Assembly: GCF_014332695.1 (NCBI RefSeq)
Contig: NZ_MBUA01000023.1
Span: forward strand, 62,001-126,000
Direction of reading: 5' to 3'
Length of the DNA stretch: 64,000 bases
From: Flavihumibacter stibioxidans
GTDB lineage: Bacteria; Bacteroidota; Bacteroidia; Chitinophagales; Chitinophagaceae
Shown here: in pieces, positions 35,316-44,309 of the stretch
Position numbering within the stretch: position 1 is the stretch's first letter
How the letters are laid out: each line of letters begins with the position of its first letter
The notes under the pieces: generated by a model
What the model was told of the DNA's origin: nothing
Seen by the model: only the letters and a program-made list of their open reading frames with translations
Database searches by the model: none
Program-made: the position numbers and the translations under genes

Positions 35316-35358
35316 CTCCCCCCACCCGTCGGGTGGCACCCGACGGGTGGGGGGAGAA
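35314..35358. repeat. CACCCG palindromic element, copy 3 (extended stem)
   Basis: A perfect palindrome with 22-base arms centred on G35336. The invariant core is extended by outer arms TTCTCCCCCC and GGGGGGAGAA, different from all other copies yet fully complementary. Confidence 0.95.
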
Positions 35359-35453
35359 TGACCATTTGGCAGAAAGACTTCATTTTGCATTTTTTGGAAT
35401 AATGTTTGAACTTTGTATGTACAATTATTGTTTTACAAATACACAAGAATAAT

Positions 35454-36104
35454 ATGAACTACTTACAAGATTTTAATTGGCGTTATGCCACAAAACGCTA
35501 CAATGGTCAGTCTGTTCCAGCGGAAAAAATGAAGAATATCCTGGAAGCGATCAGACTGGCACCCACTTCCCTGGGATTGCAACCATTTGATGTGCTGGTT
35601 ATTGAAGACCCTGAACTCAGAAATAAGCTGGCTCCGGCGATCTATAACCAACCTCAGGTAACAGAAAGTGCAGCCATCCTGGTATTTGCTGCCTGGAAAA
35701 ACCTGACTGCAGAACAGGTTGACAGATATATGAACAACATCGCAGCTACCCGGAATATTCCGGTTGCCACCCTTAATGATTTCAGGAAAATGATCCTGGG
35801 CAGCATCAGTGGAAAATCCCCGGAAGAAATTTACCAGTGGAATGCTCGGCAGGCATATATTGGCCTTGGCTTTGCCACCGCGGCTGCAGCCATTGAAAAG
35901 GTTGACACCACCCCAATGGAAGGTTTTAATCCGGCGGCTGTTAATGAGATACTGGAACTTGAACACAAAGGTCAAACAGCTGTTGCCATTCTCGCTATTG
36001 GCTATCGCGATGAAGAAAAAGACATGCTGGCAAATGCACCCAAAGTACGTCGCCCGGCAGATAGTTTTTTCACGGTTTTTGAAAGCGAAACAGTAACCGG
36101 TTAA
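35454..36104 (+). CDS. NAD(P)H-dependent nitroreductase-family oxidoreductase
   Basis: 216 residues from MNYLQDFNWRYATKRYNGQS. FMN-binding features are the N-terminal RYATKRYNG, SLGLQPFDVLVIEDPELRNK, and the glycine/alanine-rich AYIGLGFATAAAAIEKVDTT before PMEGFNP. This layout is that of NfsB-type nitroreductases/dihydropteridine reductases, which use NAD(P)H to reduce nitro or quinone compounds; the true substrate is open. The frame is open to 35406, but the family start is the ATG at 35454. A GTCTGAC-type palindrome begins 4 bases after the stop. Confidence 0.92.
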   Translation: MNYLQDFNWRYATKRYNGQSVPAEKMKNILEAIRLAPTSLGLQPFDVLVIEDPELRNKLAPAIYNQPQVTESAAILVFAAWKNLTAEQVDRYMNNIAATRNIPVATLNDFRKMILGSISGKSPEEIYQWNARQAYIGLGFATAAAAIEKVDTTPMEGFNPAAVNEILELEHKGQTAVAILAIGYRDEEKDMLANAPKVRRPADSFFTVFESETVTG

Positions 36105-36107
36105 TTC

Positions 36108-36161
36108 TTCCCGCGTCTGACGCGCGTCTGACATACGTCAGACGCGCGTCAGACGCGGGAA
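36108..36161. repeat. GTCTGAC-type palindrome, nested
   Basis: Perfect arms of 25 bases at 36108-36132 and 36137-36161, loop ATAC. Each arm contains two direct copies of a GTCTGAC unit (GCGTCTGAC, then GC, then GCGTCTGAC). It is GC-rich and lies between the nitroreductase and comEC. No T run immediately follows. Confidence 0.93.
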
Positions 36162-36221
36162 CCGTTTTAACACTCTTGACTGGGGCTAAACCCTGCATTA
36201 ACTTGTTCGCAAAACTGGTAA

Positions 36222-38345
36222 ATGCAGCGTGCACCCCTCTGGAAAAGAGCCCCTTTCCTACGATTGGTATTACCCCTGATGGCAGGAATCAGCCAGGGGC
36301 AAAACCAGTTATTCCCAATCCAACCAGGGTTGGCCGGGATCATTTCAACATCCCTGTTAATCCTGTCTTCTGCCATTCTCCTGATCATCCAGTCTTCGAT
36401 TGTCCCTCTACGTTATAGACCGGCACCACTCAGCGGACTGTTAATAAACTGCCTCCTGTTTTCCACCGGTATCCTGCTGTTTAATCACCACAAAATAACC
36501 CACCACCACAACTGGATCGGATACCATCTAAACCATACCATAGCCATTGCCGTTAGTCCCGATGCACTTCCATCCCCCGGAAAAAAATCCCTTCGCTACC
36601 AGCTTACAATCCATTCAACCATTGACCAAAATGGCAAGACTAATCCCGCCAAAGGGAAAATCATTGCCTACATTCCTTCCGGAAATCAGGACCTGCTTCA
36701 ACCCGGCAGCATCTACCTGATCCCCGCCAGCAACCTGAAAACCATCACCTCCCCCGGCAATCCGGGAAGCTTCGATTATGCCCGGTTTTGTCAAAGAAAG
36801 AATATATACCACCAGACTTATCTCAAACCGGAAGACATCATGCTGCTGAAAACCCCAACCGGATTTTCACTCAACAGATTCCTGGCAACAGGACAATCCT
36901 CAGCCCTTGCGGCCATGCGGAATTCCGCACCCGAACCCGCCCGGGCACTGGCCATGGCCCTCCTGATTGGTTACCGCGATGAAGTGGACAAAGACCTTCT
37001 CCAGGCCTATACCAATACCGGTGTGGTTCATGTAATTGCGGTTTCAGGAATGCACCTGGGACTGATCTTCCTTCTGCTCCAGCACCTGCTGGTGTTTCCG
37101 GAAAACAGATTTCCCATCACCAGGTGGTTCAAAGCCGCCATCGTTCTGCTCATCACCTGGTGGTTCAGCGGGATTGCCGGCGCAGCGGCTTCCATCATCC
37201 GTGCCGCCTTTATGTTCAGCCTGCTGCTGGTAGCGAAAATCCTCCGCAAACCAATGGACCCGATCCAGGCCCTATCCCTTGGCGCATTTGCCCTGCTCTG
37301 CTATAATCCCTTCTGGCTCTGGGATGCAGGCTTCCAGCTTTCCTTTGCTGCCTTGCTGAGTATTGTAGTCTTCCAGCCGCTGATCACGCCCTGGCTACAG
37401 CCAAAGAACAAAATCGCATATGCGATATGGCAATTGATGGCTGTCACCCTGGCTGCCCAGGTCCTGACCCTGCCGATCAGTATCGGCCAATTTCACCAGG
37501 CCCCGGTTTATTTCCTGTTTGCCAACCTGCTGGCCGTGCCCCTATCCAGCCTCGCCCTGATTACCGCCATTTTACAATGGATCATGAGTGCCTGCCTTAT
37601 TCCGACCAACCTGGCCGGACAGCTGACCGTCGCCCTGATCAACTGGATGAATGCCTTCATCAGACGCATCGACCGCCTTCCCGGCGCAGTGCTTGACCAG
37701 CTGGAATGGAGTACAACACAGACATGGCTGGCATATGGAATCATAACCTGCGTAACGGTCTGGCTGGCTACTAAAAACAGACGGCCATTCCTGTTAACCC
37801 TGGTGTCCCTGATATTTTTTGCGGGAAGCCGTTTTGCGGACCATGCCACCAAAAGCAGGCAGCAGATCCTGGCCGTTTACCATCTCCCAGGAAAATCGGC
37901 AGTTGAAATCATCTGGGGGAAGGATTGCACCCGAATGCTGACAGCCTTTTCAACTACGAAACACCCGGTTCTGCAAGCTTCAGCAAGGTATTTCAGGGTA
38001 ACAAATATCCGCTACCTTGCCACACCACTGCTTCGGATCCATCAACATACCCTTGCCCTGCCCCAAAACCAACAGGAAGCAGCCGGCCTGTTGAAAACCA
38101 ACCCTTCCTTCCTCCTGTTAACCCGCCAAACCAGGAACATCAAGGGATTCGCAAACCACATTCCTGCAAAATGTGTGGTCATTATAGACGGCAGCGTGTA
38201 TGAAAACAAAGCACAGCAATGGGAAGAAGAACTGAAAATTGCAGGGATCCAATGCCATAATACCTGGACTTCCGGGGCCTTTCTGGGCAGCCTGAAATCC
38301 AATCGCGACTGGCCGGATGCACTGAAATTCCATCCGAAACCGTAG
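36222..38345 (+). CDS. comEC: ComEC/Rec2-family competence membrane protein
   Basis: 707 residues, predicted channel for single-stranded DNA across the inner membrane in natural transformation. It has an N-terminal DUF4131-type region with an OB-like segment, then the Competence domain: VVHVIAVSGMHLGLIFLLLQ, WWFSGIAGAAASIIRAAFMF and CYNPFWLWDAGFQLSFAALL. The C-terminal part is shorter than in Bacillus ComEC and lacks the metallo-beta-lactamase HxHxDH motif, as is common in Bacteroidota. The TAG stop overlaps the purH promoter box. Confidence 0.94.
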   Translation: MQRAPLWKRAPFLRLVLPLMAGISQGQNQLFPIQPGLAGIISTSLLILSSAILLIIQSSIVPLRYRPAPLSGLLINCLLFSTGILLFNHHKITHHHNWIGYHLNHTIAIAVSPDALPSPGKKSLRYQLTIHSTIDQNGKTNPAKGKIIAYIPSGNQDLLQPGSIYLIPASNLKTITSPGNPGSFDYARFCQRKNIYHQTYLKPEDIMLLKTPTGFSLNRFLATGQSSALAAMRNSAPEPARALAMALLIGYRDEVDKDLLQAYTNTGVVHVIAVSGMHLGLIFLLLQHLLVFPENRFPITRWFKAAIVLLITWWFSGIAGAAASIIRAAFMFSLLLVAKILRKPMDPIQALSLGAFALLCYNPFWLWDAGFQLSFAALLSIVVFQPLITPWLQPKNKIAYAIWQLMAVTLAAQVLTLPISIGQFHQAPVYFLFANLLAVPLSSLALITAILQWIMSACLIPTNLAGQLTVALINWMNAFIRRIDRLPGAVLDQLEWSTTQTWLAYGIITCVTVWLATKNRRPFLLTLVSLIFFAGSRFADHATKSRQQILAVYHLPGKSAVEIIWGKDCTRMLTAFSTTKHPVLQASARYFRVTNIRYLATPLLRIHQHTLALPQNQQEAAGLLKTNPSFLLLTRQTRNIKGFANHIPAKCVVIIDGSVYENKAQQWEEELKIAGIQCHNTWTSGAFLGSLKSNRDWPDALKFHPKP

Positions 38346-38350
38346 CTTTG
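38343..38350 (+). promoter_or_regulatory. purH: TAnnTTTG promoter box for purH, overlapping the comEC stop codon
   Basis: TAGCTTTG on the plus strand; its first three bases are the comEC stop codon. It lies 71 bases before the purH ATG at 38422 and argues against an upstream in-frame start at 38359. Confidence 0.6.
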
Positions 38351-38421
38351 CGCCTTCATTGGCCGGAATTCCGGTATTTCTGCATACTTGCCAGCAACAC
38401 AAAACAAGTCAACCCCAACGT

Positions 38422-39954
38422 ATGACCAAGAAGATCCAATCAGCATTGATCTCCGTATTTTACAAAGACGGACTGGAACCCCTCGTTAAATTACTGCACG
38501 AACAAGGTGTGACCATTTATTCCACCGGCGGCACCCAGCAGTTTATTGAAAAACTGGGCCTGCCCTGTGTTCCTGTTGAAAGTGTTACTTCCTACCCATC
38601 CATTCTGGGTGGCAGGGTTAAAACACTTCATCCAAAAGTGTTTGGTGGCATCCTGGGTCGCCGTAACAATGACCAGGACCTGCAGGAAATGAAGGACTAC
38701 GAAATACCTGAACTCGACCTTGTAATTGTGGATCTCTATCCCTTCGAGGAGACAGTGGCCAATACGACGGATGAGCAGTCGATTATTGAAAAGATTGATA
38801 TCGGCGGGCCATCCATGATCCGTGGCGCTGCCAAGAATCACCGCGACGTAGTGGTGATCGCCTCCAAACAGGATTACAGTTTCCTGGAACAGATCCTGCG
38901 CGACCAGAATGGTACCACCACCATGGAGCAGCGCCGTCATTTCGCCGCAAAGGCGTTCGAAGTTTGTGCACACTATGACGTTGCCATCTCACAATATTTT
39001 ACGCCTTCATTCGATAATTATTTCCTGGCTTCCGTACCTGGGCGGAAAGTGATGCGTTATGGCGAAAACCCACATCAGCAAGGCGTTTTCTATGGCGACC
39101 TGAATGAAATGTTCAACCAGCTGAACGGAAAGGAACTCTCCTACAACAACCTGGTGGACGTAGATGCCGCAGTTCAGCTGATCAAAGAATTCGACACTAA
39201 CGGGAACGAACAAACTGAGTTTACATTTGCCATCATCAAGCACACCAATGTTTGCGGAATCGCAGCACGGAATTCTGTGAAATCTGCCTGGGATGCAGCA
39301 CTTGCCGGTGATCCCGAAAGTGCCTTCGGCGGAGTGCTTGTTTGTAACGGAACTGTTGACAGTGCAACGGCAAATGCCATCAACGAAATCTTCTTTGAAG
39401 TCCTGATTGCGCCTTCCTATGAGCAGGCAGCCCTGGATATTTTACGAACCAGGAAAAACCGCATCCTGCTGCAGCAGAAAAAGCAGCTGGACACAACACA
39501 CCAGTTCAAATCACTGCTCAATGGCGTATTGATGCAACAAAACGACACCGGTAATTTTGAGAAATGGGAAGAAGTTGGCGGAAGGGAAACCAGCGCCACT
39601 GAAAGGGAAGACCTGGTTTTTGCCAACCTGGTTTGTAAACACCTCAAGAGCAATGCCATCGCACTGGTGAAAAACAAGCAGCTGGTAGGAAAAGGTTGCG
39701 GCCAGACAAGCCGGATCGATTCCCTCCGCCAGTCGATCGATAAAGCCAAACAGTTCAATTTCGACCTCAAAGGCGCGGTACTGGCCAGTGACGCATTCTT
39801 CCCGTTCAACGATTGCGTGCAGCTGGGACATGAAGCCGGCATTGAAGCTTATATCCAGCCCGGTGGCTCCATCCGCGATAAAGATTCTGTTGAATACTGC
39901 CAGTCCAACAACCTGGCACTGGTGATGACAGGAATGAGACATTTTAAGCACTAG
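38422..39954 (+). CDS. purH: Bifunctional AICAR transformylase/IMP cyclohydrolase
   Basis: 510 residues, catalysing the last two steps of IMP synthesis. The N-terminal MGS-like cyclohydrolase domain begins KKIQSALISVFYKDGLEPLV and has TLHPKVFGGILGRRN and IDIGGPSMIRGAAKNHRDV. The transformylase domain has RYGENPHQQGVFYGD, the catalytic KHTNVCGIA, and the C-terminal SDAFFPFNDCVQLGHEAGIE then AYIQPGGSIRDKDSVEYCQS. Length and motifs are complete. Confidence 0.98.
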   Translation: MTKKIQSALISVFYKDGLEPLVKLLHEQGVTIYSTGGTQQFIEKLGLPCVPVESVTSYPSILGGRVKTLHPKVFGGILGRRNNDQDLQEMKDYEIPELDLVIVDLYPFEETVANTTDEQSIIEKIDIGGPSMIRGAAKNHRDVVVIASKQDYSFLEQILRDQNGTTTMEQRRHFAAKAFEVCAHYDVAISQYFTPSFDNYFLASVPGRKVMRYGENPHQQGVFYGDLNEMFNQLNGKELSYNNLVDVDAAVQLIKEFDTNGNEQTEFTFAIIKHTNVCGIAARNSVKSAWDAALAGDPESAFGGVLVCNGTVDSATANAINEIFFEVLIAPSYEQAALDILRTRKNRILLQQKKQLDTTHQFKSLLNGVLMQQNDTGNFEKWEEVGGRETSATEREDLVFANLVCKHLKSNAIALVKNKQLVGKGCGQTSRIDSLRQSIDKAKQFNFDLKGAVLASDAFFPFNDCVQLGHEAGIEAYIQPGGSIRDKDSVEYCQSNNLALVMTGMRHFKH

Positions 39955-39992
39955 CATACTCTTCCCGTGTCATCCCTCCCAACCTACATGAA

Positions 39993-40967
39993 TTGCTCAG
40001 GACACTAAAACAAGCCAACCCACTCACCCTTCATAAAAAGGGCACTTATGCCAAAGCCATGCTGGCCCTGGCGGCAGTAAGCTTTTTGTGGGGCACAACC
40101 TGGGTGGCGTCTAAGGCAGGTGTCAAAGGGATGCCCGCCCTGCAATTGGCCAGTATCAGGCAATTGGCAGGCGGGTTGATCTATGTGTCCTTCTTCGCTG
40201 CAAAAGGTACCAGGTTTCCGAAAGGGAACCAATGGTGGCCGGTGATCGTACTGAGCCTGCTTAATTTCTTTCTCAGCAACGGCCTCTCCACATGGGGAGT
40301 AAAGTACATTTCGAGCGGACTGGGAGCCATCATCGGCGCCGTCTTTCCGCTCTGGCTGGTGGTCATCGCCCTCATTACCGGCAGCACCAGGCTTGCTCCT
40401 AAAGCGATTATCGGATTTATCCTCGGCTTCGCGGGTATCTGCGTCATCTTTTATGACCACCTGCATGATTTTTTCAATGCCGATTTCAGGTTTGGCATCA
40501 TCATATCAGTGGCGGGATCACTCTCCTGGGCATTTGCAACCCTGTACACAAAAAAGCAGGCTACTGCCTTCAATCCTTACTTCAGTATCGGGCTACAGAT
40601 GATAATTTCCGGAATCGCGATGGGTGGCGTATCCTGGCTGAGCGGGCAACATATTCCCTTTTCAGAGATACCCGTGGAATCCTGGATTTCCATCGCCTAT
40701 CTCGCCATTGCCGGATCTGTACTGGCTTTCATGGCATATCTCTATGCATTGCAGCACCTGCCGACAGAACAGGTTACCATTTACGCTTACATCAATCCAA
40801 TAGTAGCCATCCTGATTGGCAGCTGGCTTTTTGAAGAAAAACTGAACAGCTTTATTATAGTTGGCGGACTGGTGGCACTTGCAGGCGTGTACCTGGTCAA
40901 TGAAGAATTCCGGAAAAAGAAAACAATTCCGCCACCCGAATCCGATCAGGCACCGGCATCCCAGTAG
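39993..40967 (+). CDS. EamA/DMT-family transporter
   Basis: 324 residues from a TTG start, or 302 from the ATG at 40059 (MLALAAVSFLWGTTWVASKA). It has about ten helices in two EamA repeats, the first with FLSNGLSTWGVKYISSGLGA and the second with SVLAFMAYLYALQHLPTEQV and PIVAILIGSWLFEEKLNSF. Such inner-membrane carriers export small metabolites or amino acids; the substrate is unknown. It follows purH by 38 bases. Its 3' end overlaps the convergent deacetylase gene by 22 bases. Confidence 0.9.
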   Translation: MLRTLKQANPLTLHKKGTYAKAMLALAAVSFLWGTTWVASKAGVKGMPALQLASIRQLAGGLIYVSFFAAKGTRFPKGNQWWPVIVLSLLNFFLSNGLSTWGVKYISSGLGAIIGAVFPLWLVVIALITGSTRLAPKAIIGFILGFAGICVIFYDHLHDFFNADFRFGIIISVAGSLSWAFATLYTKKQATAFNPYFSIGLQMIISGIAMGGVSWLSGQHIPFSEIPVESWISIAYLAIAGSVLAFMAYLYALQHLPTEQVTIYAYINPIVAILIGSWLFEEKLNSFIIVGGLVALAGVYLVNEEFRKKKTIPPPESDQAPASQ

Positions 40968-42271
40968 GCATCCTCTTTCATAAAGATCTCGTAGAGGTCG
41001 CGCCAGCCCTTAAGTCCGGGGTCCGTTCCCAAAAAATTATTGTGCCAGATGGTGATAAAACACCCTCTTACCTTTTTCACCGCGGCATAATATTTCATCA
41101 GTTCTGTGTAGGCCTGCTGGGGATTCAGCTTTTGTTCATAATAAGCATTGGCATCCATGAAGCAAAACGGGTATACCTGCAGGTTAGTTACCTTATTTTC
41201 GGCCAGGCTGAACCAGAAAAAAGGCGATGCAACCGATGCCCTGAAACCGTTGATGGTACCATATCCCATGGAATAATCCTTACGTATTCCGCAGCGGATC
41301 AGTCTTTCATACCCTTCCGGTAAACTGAATTTGATATAGTGCTGCCGGCTTTGTACCACCGGCACATCAGCAATCACTTCCATCCATTCCTTTTCTTCCA
41401 GCATGATCTTATCATCGGCAGATACACTGCTGCGCCAGGATGGGTGTAGCCCTACTTCAAAGGCAGATGCATAATAATTGATCAGCTGCTGGAATGCCTT
41501 CACTGAAGTGGGAATATTTTTATCGACGCCATCCTGCTGTTGTGCTACCAAAAAGAAGTATACCGGTTTCACCCGACAGTATAGATGCAGTGCATCCAGC
41601 CATTCATAGGCGTCATAGGGATCGCGGGCCTTGCCACGCAGCACACTGATCCGTTCCGCAGCGGAAGCCCACTCACCATTCAGTATTGACCGCACCAGGC
41701 CACCGGCATTCCGCTTCCAGCCCTTCGCCTTATAGGCGTACATCATATCGATATCATAGGTTGGCACAAAAGAAAAATTCTTGCGCCTGAATATGGCTGC
41801 GGGGAATCTTTCCTGCAACTTTTCCCGGAAATATTCCAGCCAGTTGTTGACCAGTGGCTGGTCCAGGAATCCTTCCCGGAATGCCAGGGAGGCGGTGTGC
41901 GAATATCGGCCGTATTCATCTTTCTGGTGTGGAAGGTATTCTTCATAACGGCTGACCAGGTAAAAGATGGCAGCAAAAATATCAAACCCAAGATCGTCTG
42001 AGCCGGTGGCAAAAAACGCCTTATGGCCACCCAGTTCGAAGCATGTTATTGGAAAATCCCGGATACCGGTTTCAAACAAAATGGGAGTTGGCGAAATACG
42101 AAAGCATCCCTCTTCAAATGACTCATTGGCATAATTGATTTTTACTCCTTCAAAATGCCGGAACACCTCCCGATCAGTGGTGATGGCAGCAGGAGAAGTC
42201 AGCAGTTCAGCGCTGATAAAGTCAATCACGTAACTGAGACGCGGGCTTTGCTTTTCCGAGTAAATTAACAT
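40946..42271 (-). CDS. Polysaccharide deacetylase-family protein
   Basis: 441 residues. The N-terminal half (about 1-150) resembles the DUF7033-type region of Bacteroidota deacetylases. The NodB-like half starts near NFSFVPTYDIDMMYAYKAKG, whose Asp pair would bind metal, and includes EVGLHPSWRSS and the C-terminal FITIWHNNFLG. Known relatives remove acetyl groups from cell-surface glycans, but the target here is unknown. It starts 5 bases after the lutB stop and closes a three-gene operon. Confidence 0.82.
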   Translation of the reverse strand: MLIYSEKQSPRLSYVIDFISAELLTSPAAITTDREVFRHFEGVKINYANESFEEGCFRISPTPILFETGIRDFPITCFELGGHKAFFATGSDDLGFDIFAAIFYLVSRYEEYLPHQKDEYGRYSHTASLAFREGFLDQPLVNNWLEYFREKLQERFPAAIFRRKNFSFVPTYDIDMMYAYKAKGWKRNAGGLVRSILNGEWASAAERISVLRGKARDPYDAYEWLDALHLYCRVKPVYFFLVAQQQDGVDKNIPTSVKAFQQLINYYASAFEVGLHPSWRSSVSADDKIMLEEKEWMEVIADVPVVQSRQHYIKFSLPEGYERLIRCGIRKDYSMGYGTINGFRASVASPFFWFSLAENKVTNLQVYPFCFMDANAYYEQKLNPQQAYTELMKYYAAVKKVRGCFITIWHNNFLGTDPGLKGWRDLYEIFMKEDAYWDAGA

Positions 42272-42276
42272 GTGTG

Positions 42277-43659
42277 TCAGGAAGGATTATTTTTTTCACG
42301 CCAGAGCTGGTTGAATGTTTTGCCGGGAAAATGAAGATCGGCCCTGTGGGCTGTCCATCCTTTGAAAACCTTATTTACCATCCAGTCCTTCATGGCAGGT
42401 TTGCCTTTGTTCATCCATTTACGGTTCATCATGGTAAACTTCCATCCCTTCCAGGCAAGTTTTTCCGCAAAAGGGGCATATCCTTCCTCCACTGCTTCAC
42501 TCCGGTTCTCCAGCAGGAGTTCGTGCAGGTTGATTTTCACAGCGCATACTTCCGTACAGTTGCCGCAAAGGGAAGATGCATGGCTCAGGTGTTTCCAGTC
42601 ATCCATACCGCGCAGGTGGGGAGTGATTACACTTCCGATGGGGCCACTGTAGGTGGTACCGTAAGCATGACCGCCAATATTTTTATACACCGGGCAGGCA
42701 TTGAGACAGGCTCCGCAACGGATGCAGTAAAGGCTTTCGCGGGAAGCCGGATTGGCCAGAATATTCGTGCGCCCGTTATCCAGCAGAATGACAATCATTT
42801 CTTCGGGACCATCGGTTTCCTTTGGCTGGCGTGGTCCGGAAACGATGGTATTGTAGACGGTTACCTGCTGGCCGGTGCCAAAAGTGGACAGCAAAGGCCA
42901 GAACAGGCCCAGGTCCTGCATGGATGGGATGACTTTTTCTATGCCAACCACAACAATGTGTGTTTTTGGCCAGGAGCAGCTCAGCCGCGCATTCCCTTCA
43001 TTTTCCGTGAGGGCGATTCCACCGATATCGCTGACCAGGAAATTAGCCCCGGTAATGCCAACTTCAGCCTGAACATATTTCTGCCGCAGGCGTGCACGGG
43101 CTTCCAGCGTAAGCTGTTCCGGTGTAAGTTTCGGATCTGTGCCCAGTTTTTCGGCAAAGAGCCTGGCAACATCTTCCTTACTCTTATGCATAGCCGGAGT
43201 TACAATATGATAGGGCGGCTCATTATCGAGTTGCTGGATATATTCACCCAGGTCAGTTTCCACGCTTTCAATATGATGCGCTTCAAGGAATTCGTTGATC
43301 TTGATTTCCTCGGTCACCATGCTTTTACTCTTCACCAGGGTCTTACAATTCTTTTCCTTGCAAATCTTCAGGATCTCTTCCCTTGCCTGGTCGGCATCAA
43401 CTGCCCATATCACTTTCCCGCCCCTCGCGGTGAAGGCCGCTTCAAAATTCTCCAGCTGCTGGTCGAGTGTTTCAATGGCCCGCCACTTGATATTCTTCGC
43501 CCTTTCACGCGCCAGGTTCAGTTCCGCAAACTGTTGCTTTCCCTGGGGTACCACCGCATTGTATTTGCCAATATTAAAATTGATCTTTCGGCGATGTTCA
43601 AGGTCCGCAGCACGAACCGTACTCCTGGCAAGAAACGTACTTTTAAGGTCAGCGCTCAT
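42277..43659 (-). CDS. lutB: Iron-sulfur lactate utilization protein LutB/LldF
   Basis: 460 residues with an N-terminal LUD domain (VKSKSMVTEEIKINEFLEAH, SDIGGIALTENEGNARLSCS). A C-terminal ferredoxin-like domain has Cys312, 315, 318 and 322 (CIRCGACLNACPVYK) and Cys365, 368 and 372 (CGNCTEVC). It passes electrons in L-lactate oxidation with LutA and LutC in characterised bacteria. Neither lutA nor lutC is adjacent here; it is flanked by a DUF3109 gene (5 bases upstream) and a deacetylase. Confidence 0.93.
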   Translation of the reverse strand: MSADLKSTFLARSTVRAADLEHRRKINFNIGKYNAVVPQGKQQFAELNLARERAKNIKWRAIETLDQQLENFEAAFTARGGKVIWAVDADQAREEILKICKEKNCKTLVKSKSMVTEEIKINEFLEAHHIESVETDLGEYIQQLDNEPPYHIVTPAMHKSKEDVARLFAEKLGTDPKLTPEQLTLEARARLRQKYVQAEVGITGANFLVSDIGGIALTENEGNARLSCSWPKTHIVVVGIEKVIPSMQDLGLFWPLLSTFGTGQQVTVYNTIVSGPRQPKETDGPEEMIVILLDNGRTNILANPASRESLYCIRCGACLNACPVYKNIGGHAYGTTYSGPIGSVITPHLRGMDDWKHLSHASSLCGNCTEVCAVKINLHELLLENRSEAVEEGYAPFAEKLAWKGWKFTMMNRKWMNKGKPAMKDWMVNKVFKGWTAHRADLHFPGKTFNQLWREKNNPS

Positions 43660-43664
43660 AGCAG

Positions 43665-44243
43665 TTATTTTTTACCATGATACATTTGATAATAGGCGTC
43701 CAGGGCCTCATAATATTCTGCACCATATTTCCTGGTGATGGCTTCCTTTAAGAATTGGTAAACCGGCACTTTCAGTTTTTTTCCCAGTTTACAGGCCGGC
43801 GCACAAAGTGTTTCACGCGGCTCGTAATTAACAAGGTCATATTCCTTCCCCACTTTAATGCGAATAGGAAACAGGTGGCAGCTGATCGGCTTTTTCCAGC
43901 TGATCTTCCCATCATAATATGCCTGTTCGAAAGCGCATTTCAGAATTCCTTTTTCATCGTGGTAGCCGTAAGCACACATGCCACCATTGACTGCCGGTGT
44001 AACCCAGCCATATTCCCTGTCATACAGATACCTGCCCGTCTGCTCAATTTCCCGGATTCCCTCCTTTGTCAGGTAAGGTTTTACGATTTCATATACCTCA
44101 TTGATAATATCCAGTTCCCCGGTTTCCAGGGGTGCACCAGTATCGCCGTCTTCACAACAGCCTCCCTTGCATTTCGAGAGATCACAGACAAACTGCTCTT
44201 CAATTACCTCATCACTAACCAATGTATTTTCAATAACGATCAT
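43665..44243 (-). CDS. DUF3109-family cysteine-rich protein
   Basis: 192 residues with many conserved cysteines: VCDLSKCKGGCCEDGDTGAP near the start, GGMCAYGYHDEKGILKCAFE, WKKPISCHLFPIRI and ETLCAPACKLGKKL. The pattern is like YkgJ/DUF3109 proteins thought to bind a metal or cluster; function is unknown. It leads the operon with lutB. A TACCTTTG promoter box is at 44258-44265. Confidence 0.9.
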   Translation of the reverse strand: MIVIENTLVSDEVIEEQFVCDLSKCKGGCCEDGDTGAPLETGELDIINEVYEIVKPYLTKEGIREIEQTGRYLYDREYGWVTPAVNGGMCAYGYHDEKGILKCAFEQAYYDGKISWKKPISCHLFPIRIKVGKEYDLVNYEPRETLCAPACKLGKKLKVPVYQFLKEAITRKYGAEYYEALDAYYQMYHGKK

Positions 44244-44257
44244 TCCCGGATTTTTGC

Positions 44258-44265
44258 CAAAGGTA
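44258..44265 (-). promoter_or_regulatory. TAnnTTTG promoter box for the DUF3109-lutB operon
   Basis: TACCTTTG on the minus strand, 14 bases before the ATG at 44243. Confidence 0.6.
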
Positions 44266-44309
44266 ACTTATCAAAAAATATCGGTATCTTTTTTCAATAA
44301 TCGATCAGT

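Larger units (their letters stand above)
35189..35453. other. carB-nitroreductase intergenic region, dense in palindromes
   Basis: 265 bases holding palindromic element copies 2 and 3 with an ordinary hairpin between them. It also contains the start region of the nitroreductase gene. No ORF or RNA gene was recognised. Confidence 0.8.

Noticed and set aside
35222-35358. Palindrome copies 2 and 3 as ordinary terminators
   Set aside because: The T run is on the 5' side and A on the 3' side of copy 2, and copy 3 lacks a following T tract; the hairpin at 35283 suits that role better.
42274-43680. 468-codon frame antisense to lutB
   Set aside because: The opposite strand encodes a complete LutB with iron-sulfur motifs; the antisense frame has no recognisable domain.
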